Positions 62,056-64,000 of a DNA stretch of 64,000 bases are shown here, piece by piece (position 1 is the first letter of the stretch; each line of letters starts with the position of its first letter). This DNA is from Winogradskyella eximia (lineage in GTDB: Bacteria > Bacteroidota > Bacteroidia > Flavobacteriales > Flavobacteriaceae): NCBI RefSeq assembly GCF_003386165.1, contig NZ_QRDV01000001.1, positions 434,001-498,000 on the forward strand, written 5' to 3'. The notes under the pieces are model-generated. The model did not search any database, had not been told where the DNA came from, and was given only the letters and a program-made list of their open reading frames with translations. The position numbers and the translations under genes are program-made.

Positions 62056-63672
62056 ATGGCAAATCATTCCCAATTAACGAAAACGATTTCGTTAGAAAAT
62101 TATGGAATTAAAAATGCAAAAGTTAATTATCAACTATCCTCAGATGAGCTTCATTCTGAAACCATTGCAAAAGGACAAGGTGTAGAATCCTCATCTGGTG
62201 CTTTAGCGGTTAATACAGGTGAATTTACAGGTCGTTCTCCAATGGACCGATTTATTGTAAAAGATGATATTACCAAAGACAAAGTTTGGTGGGGAAATAT
62301 CAACATTCCTTTTGAAAGTGATAAATTTCAGAAGCTTTATGATAAAGTGGTAGATTATTTATCTGAAAAGGAAATTTATGTACGTGATAGTTATGCTTGT
62401 GCAGATGAAGATTACAAGTTAAATATTAGGGTTATCAATGAGTATCCTTGGAGTAATATGTTTGCTTATAACATGTTTTTACGCCCAACGGAAGCTGAAT
62501 TAGAAAACTTTTCACCAGAATGGACTGTGGTTAACGCACCAGGCTTTATGGCAGATCCAGAGGTAGATGGTACGCGTCAACACAATTTTGCAATATTAGA
62601 TTTTACACGTAAGATTGCCTTAATAGGTGGAACTGGTTATACAGGTGAGATTAAAAAAGGAATCTTTTCTGCTTTAAACTTTATTCTTCCTGTATTTAAA
62701 GAGACTTTACCTATGCACTGTAGTGCTAATGTTGGTAAGGATGATGATACAGCTATTTTCTTCGGGTTATCAGGAACAGGAAAAACGACATTATCAACAG
62801 ATCCTAACAGAAGTTTAATTGGAGATGATGAACATGGTTGGACAAAAGAAAACTCTGTATTTAATTTTGAAGGAGGTTGTTATGCTAAAGTCATTAACCT
62901 TTCTGAAGAACAAGAACCAGAGATTTTTGCAGCGATTAAAAAAGGAGCTATTCTTGAAAATGTAATAATGGATGACAAAGGCGTTGTAGACTTTGCTGAT
63001 ACGTCAATTACTCAAAACACCAGAGTAAGTTACCCAATTTATCATATAGAAAATATTAGAAAACCATCTATAGGTAATAACCCAAAGAACATCTTTTTCT
63101 TAACGGCAGATGCTTTTGGAGTTTTGCCTCCAATATCTAAATTAACACCTAGTCAGGCTGCATATCACTTTATTTCTGGTTATACCGCAAAAGTTGCTGG
63201 TACAGAAGCAGGAGTAGTGGAGCCAGTACCAAGTTTTTCAGCTTGTTTTGGTGCGCCATTTATGCCATTGCATCCAACAGAATATGCTAAGATGCTAAGC
63301 AAAAAGATGAAAGATGCAGGTGTAAATGTATGGTTAGTTAATACAGGCTGGACAGGTGGTCCTTACGGAGTAGGTACACGTATGAAATTAAAATACACAC
63401 GTGCTATGATTAACGCAGCTTTAAATGGAGAGTTAGGTGATTATACTTATGAAGATTATCATATTCACTCTGTATTTGGAGTAGCACAACCAAGAACATG
63501 TCCTGGAGTGCCTACAGAAGTATTAAGCCCAAGAACAACTTGGAACGATGATAAAGCATATTACACTATGGCATTTAAGCTATCAAATGCATTTAGAGAG
63601 AACTTTAAGAAGTTTGAATCTTATGCGTCTGAAGAAGTGAGACGTGGAGGTCCACAACGTTATTCGTTTTAA
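62056..63672 (+). CDS. pckA: Phosphoenolpyruvate carboxykinase (ATP)
   Basis: The 538-residue cytosolic enzyme makes PEP from oxaloacetate with ATP, the entry step of gluconeogenesis. Motifs: GEFTGRSPMDRFIV, the kinase P-loop GLSGTGKTTLST near residue 240, and the metal site SLIGDDEHGW. The length is standard. Terminators follow at 63696 and 63820. Confidence 0.97.
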   Translation: MANHSQLTKTISLENYGIKNAKVNYQLSSDELHSETIAKGQGVESSSGALAVNTGEFTGRSPMDRFIVKDDITKDKVWWGNINIPFESDKFQKLYDKVVDYLSEKEIYVRDSYACADEDYKLNIRVINEYPWSNMFAYNMFLRPTEAELENFSPEWTVVNAPGFMADPEVDGTRQHNFAILDFTRKIALIGGTGYTGEIKKGIFSALNFILPVFKETLPMHCSANVGKDDDTAIFFGLSGTGKTTLSTDPNRSLIGDDEHGWTKENSVFNFEGGCYAKVINLSEEQEPEIFAAIKKGAILENVIMDDKGVVDFADTSITQNTRVSYPIYHIENIRKPSIGNNPKNIFFLTADAFGVLPPISKLTPSQAAYHFISGYTAKVAGTEAGVVEPVPSFSACFGAPFMPLHPTEYAKMLSKKMKDAGVNVWLVNTGWTGGPYGVGTRMKLKYTRAMINAALNGELGDYTYEDYHIHSVFGVAQPRTCPGVPTEVLSPRTTWNDDKAYYTMAFKLSNAFRENFKKFESYASEEVRRGGPQRYSF

Positions 63673-63695
63673 TTAGCGACTCAGCTCAGATATAT

Positions 63696-63734
63696 AAAAA
63701 AGCGATTCTTTAATTAGAATCGTTTTTTTTTTTT
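63696..63734 (+). terminator. Terminator of pckA
   Basis: CGATTCT and AGAATCG with flanking A- and T-runs form a stem; twelve T follow. Confidence 0.85.
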
Positions 63735-63819
63735 TATGCATAAACTTCTATGAAGCTTTAAACAGATGACCAATAATGGTTTAGTTAATATATAAAGAGT
63801 TATTTATTGTTTTAAAACC

Positions 63820-63854
63820 AAAAATCCCAACTAAAAACTTTAGTTGGGATTTTA
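63820..63854 (-). terminator. Terminator of hemD
   Basis: AAAATCCCAACTAAA and TTTAGTTGGGATTTT form a 15-bp stem around AAC, 22 bp beyond the stop on the minus strand. It shares its core with the hairpins at 6671 and 6978. Confidence 0.8.
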
Positions 63855-63875
63855 TATTAAACTATTTAAAAGAAA

Positions 63876-64000
63876 TTATTTTCCCTTATTAACAGAATCG
63901 ATATATTTCTGTAGCGCCATTGTCATTGATGGAGTTTCAGGTGTTGGTGCAGAAATATCTACACGCAATCCTTTTTCCTTAACGGCTTTTACCGTTGTGT
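63876..64000 (-). CDS. hemD: C-terminal end of uroporphyrinogen-III synthase (5' end outside window)
   Basis: The last 40 codons are visible: TTVKAVKEKGLRVDISAPTP, then ETPSMTMALQKYIDSVNKGK and stop TAA at 63876. This text is the conserved C-terminus of flavobacterial HemD, the enzyme that closes and rearranges hydroxymethylbilane into uroporphyrinogen III for haem synthesis. The call rests on this short tail only. Confidence 0.7.
   Translation of the reverse strand, partial: TTVKAVKEKGLRVDISAPTPETPSMTMALQKYIDSVNKGK

Noticed and set aside
1..64000. CRISPR arrays, tRNA or rRNA genes, insertion sequences, prophage
   Set aside because: No regularly spaced repeats, no tRNA-like cloverleaf text in the gaps, no transposase, integrase or phage structural protein was found.

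Overview
The window is ordinary core chromosome of a bacterium of the family Flavobacteriaceae (Bacteroidota), most like the marine Olleya/Lacinutrix/Psychroserpens/Winogradskyella group; the genus cannot be fixed from the sequence alone. The evidence is the gldD-gldE-ssb-mutY block, S46 peptidase, DUF3098, DUF3127 and DUF4301 families, TonB-dependent receptors, AT-rich DNA, starts without Shine-Dalgarno sites but with A-rich leaders, and many promoter elements of the Bacteroidota type (-7 TAnnTTTG, -33 TTTG). I see no prophage, insertion sequence, CRISPR array, rRNA or tRNA gene.

Layout. 1-815: end of a surface protein. 897-4382 (-): gliding lipoprotein GldD, membrane protein GldE, Ssb and MutY. 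4517-6659 (+): HU-like protein, a 29-residue basic protein and RNase G. 6725-9762 (-): an unannotated 35-residue basic protein gene, a Bax-inhibitor-1 protein, a zinc peptidase and alanine dehydrogenase. 10011-14290 (-): two envelope proteins and LeuS. 14417-19083 (+): FtsX, a TlpA-like lipoprotein, DUF3098, UppP, TruB and a TonB-like protein. 19113-25449: repair, N-end rule, redox and signalling genes, then GreA with an unusual two-hairpin leader. 26023-33585 (-): a TonB-dependent receptor behind a TPP riboswitch, then ArfB, DUF4301, a NadR-like kinase, a PnuC-family transporter, a thiamine-binding-like protein, a GGGP synthase and a phosphopantetheinyl transferase. 33716-46177: AhcY, a DPP11-type S46 peptidase, methionine aminotransferase, two paralogous secreted coiled-coil proteins, an omega-amidase-like hydrolase, an Ig-like lipoprotein, ComF and GlyS. 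46269-52899 (-): a heavy-metal RND efflux locus whose pump is fused to its outer-membrane channel. 52958-64000: a giant barrel-like protein, ExoIII, an OmpA lipoprotein, an aldo/keto reductase, Lrp, a saccharopine dehydrogenase-like protein, DUF423, PckA and the end of HemD.

The most informative system is the thiamine locus. A TPP riboswitch at 28491-28574 sits directly behind a TATCTTTG promoter and precedes the receptor gene, so the receptor should bring in thiamine or a precursor. A few genes away, genes for a PnuC-type permease, a thiamine-binding-like protein and a NadR-like kinase overlap one another. Together they would make a complete outer-membrane-to-cytosol salvage route, with the kinase as a candidate for trapping the vitamin by phosphorylation (inference).

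Other signals are a 35-residue basic gene with its own promoter and terminator, a greA leader with two hairpins and a short upstream ORF, a perfect 14-bp inverted repeat inside a lipoprotein gene, a candidate small RNA between aat and the DUF3127 gene, and a probable CTG start on the TonB-like gene.
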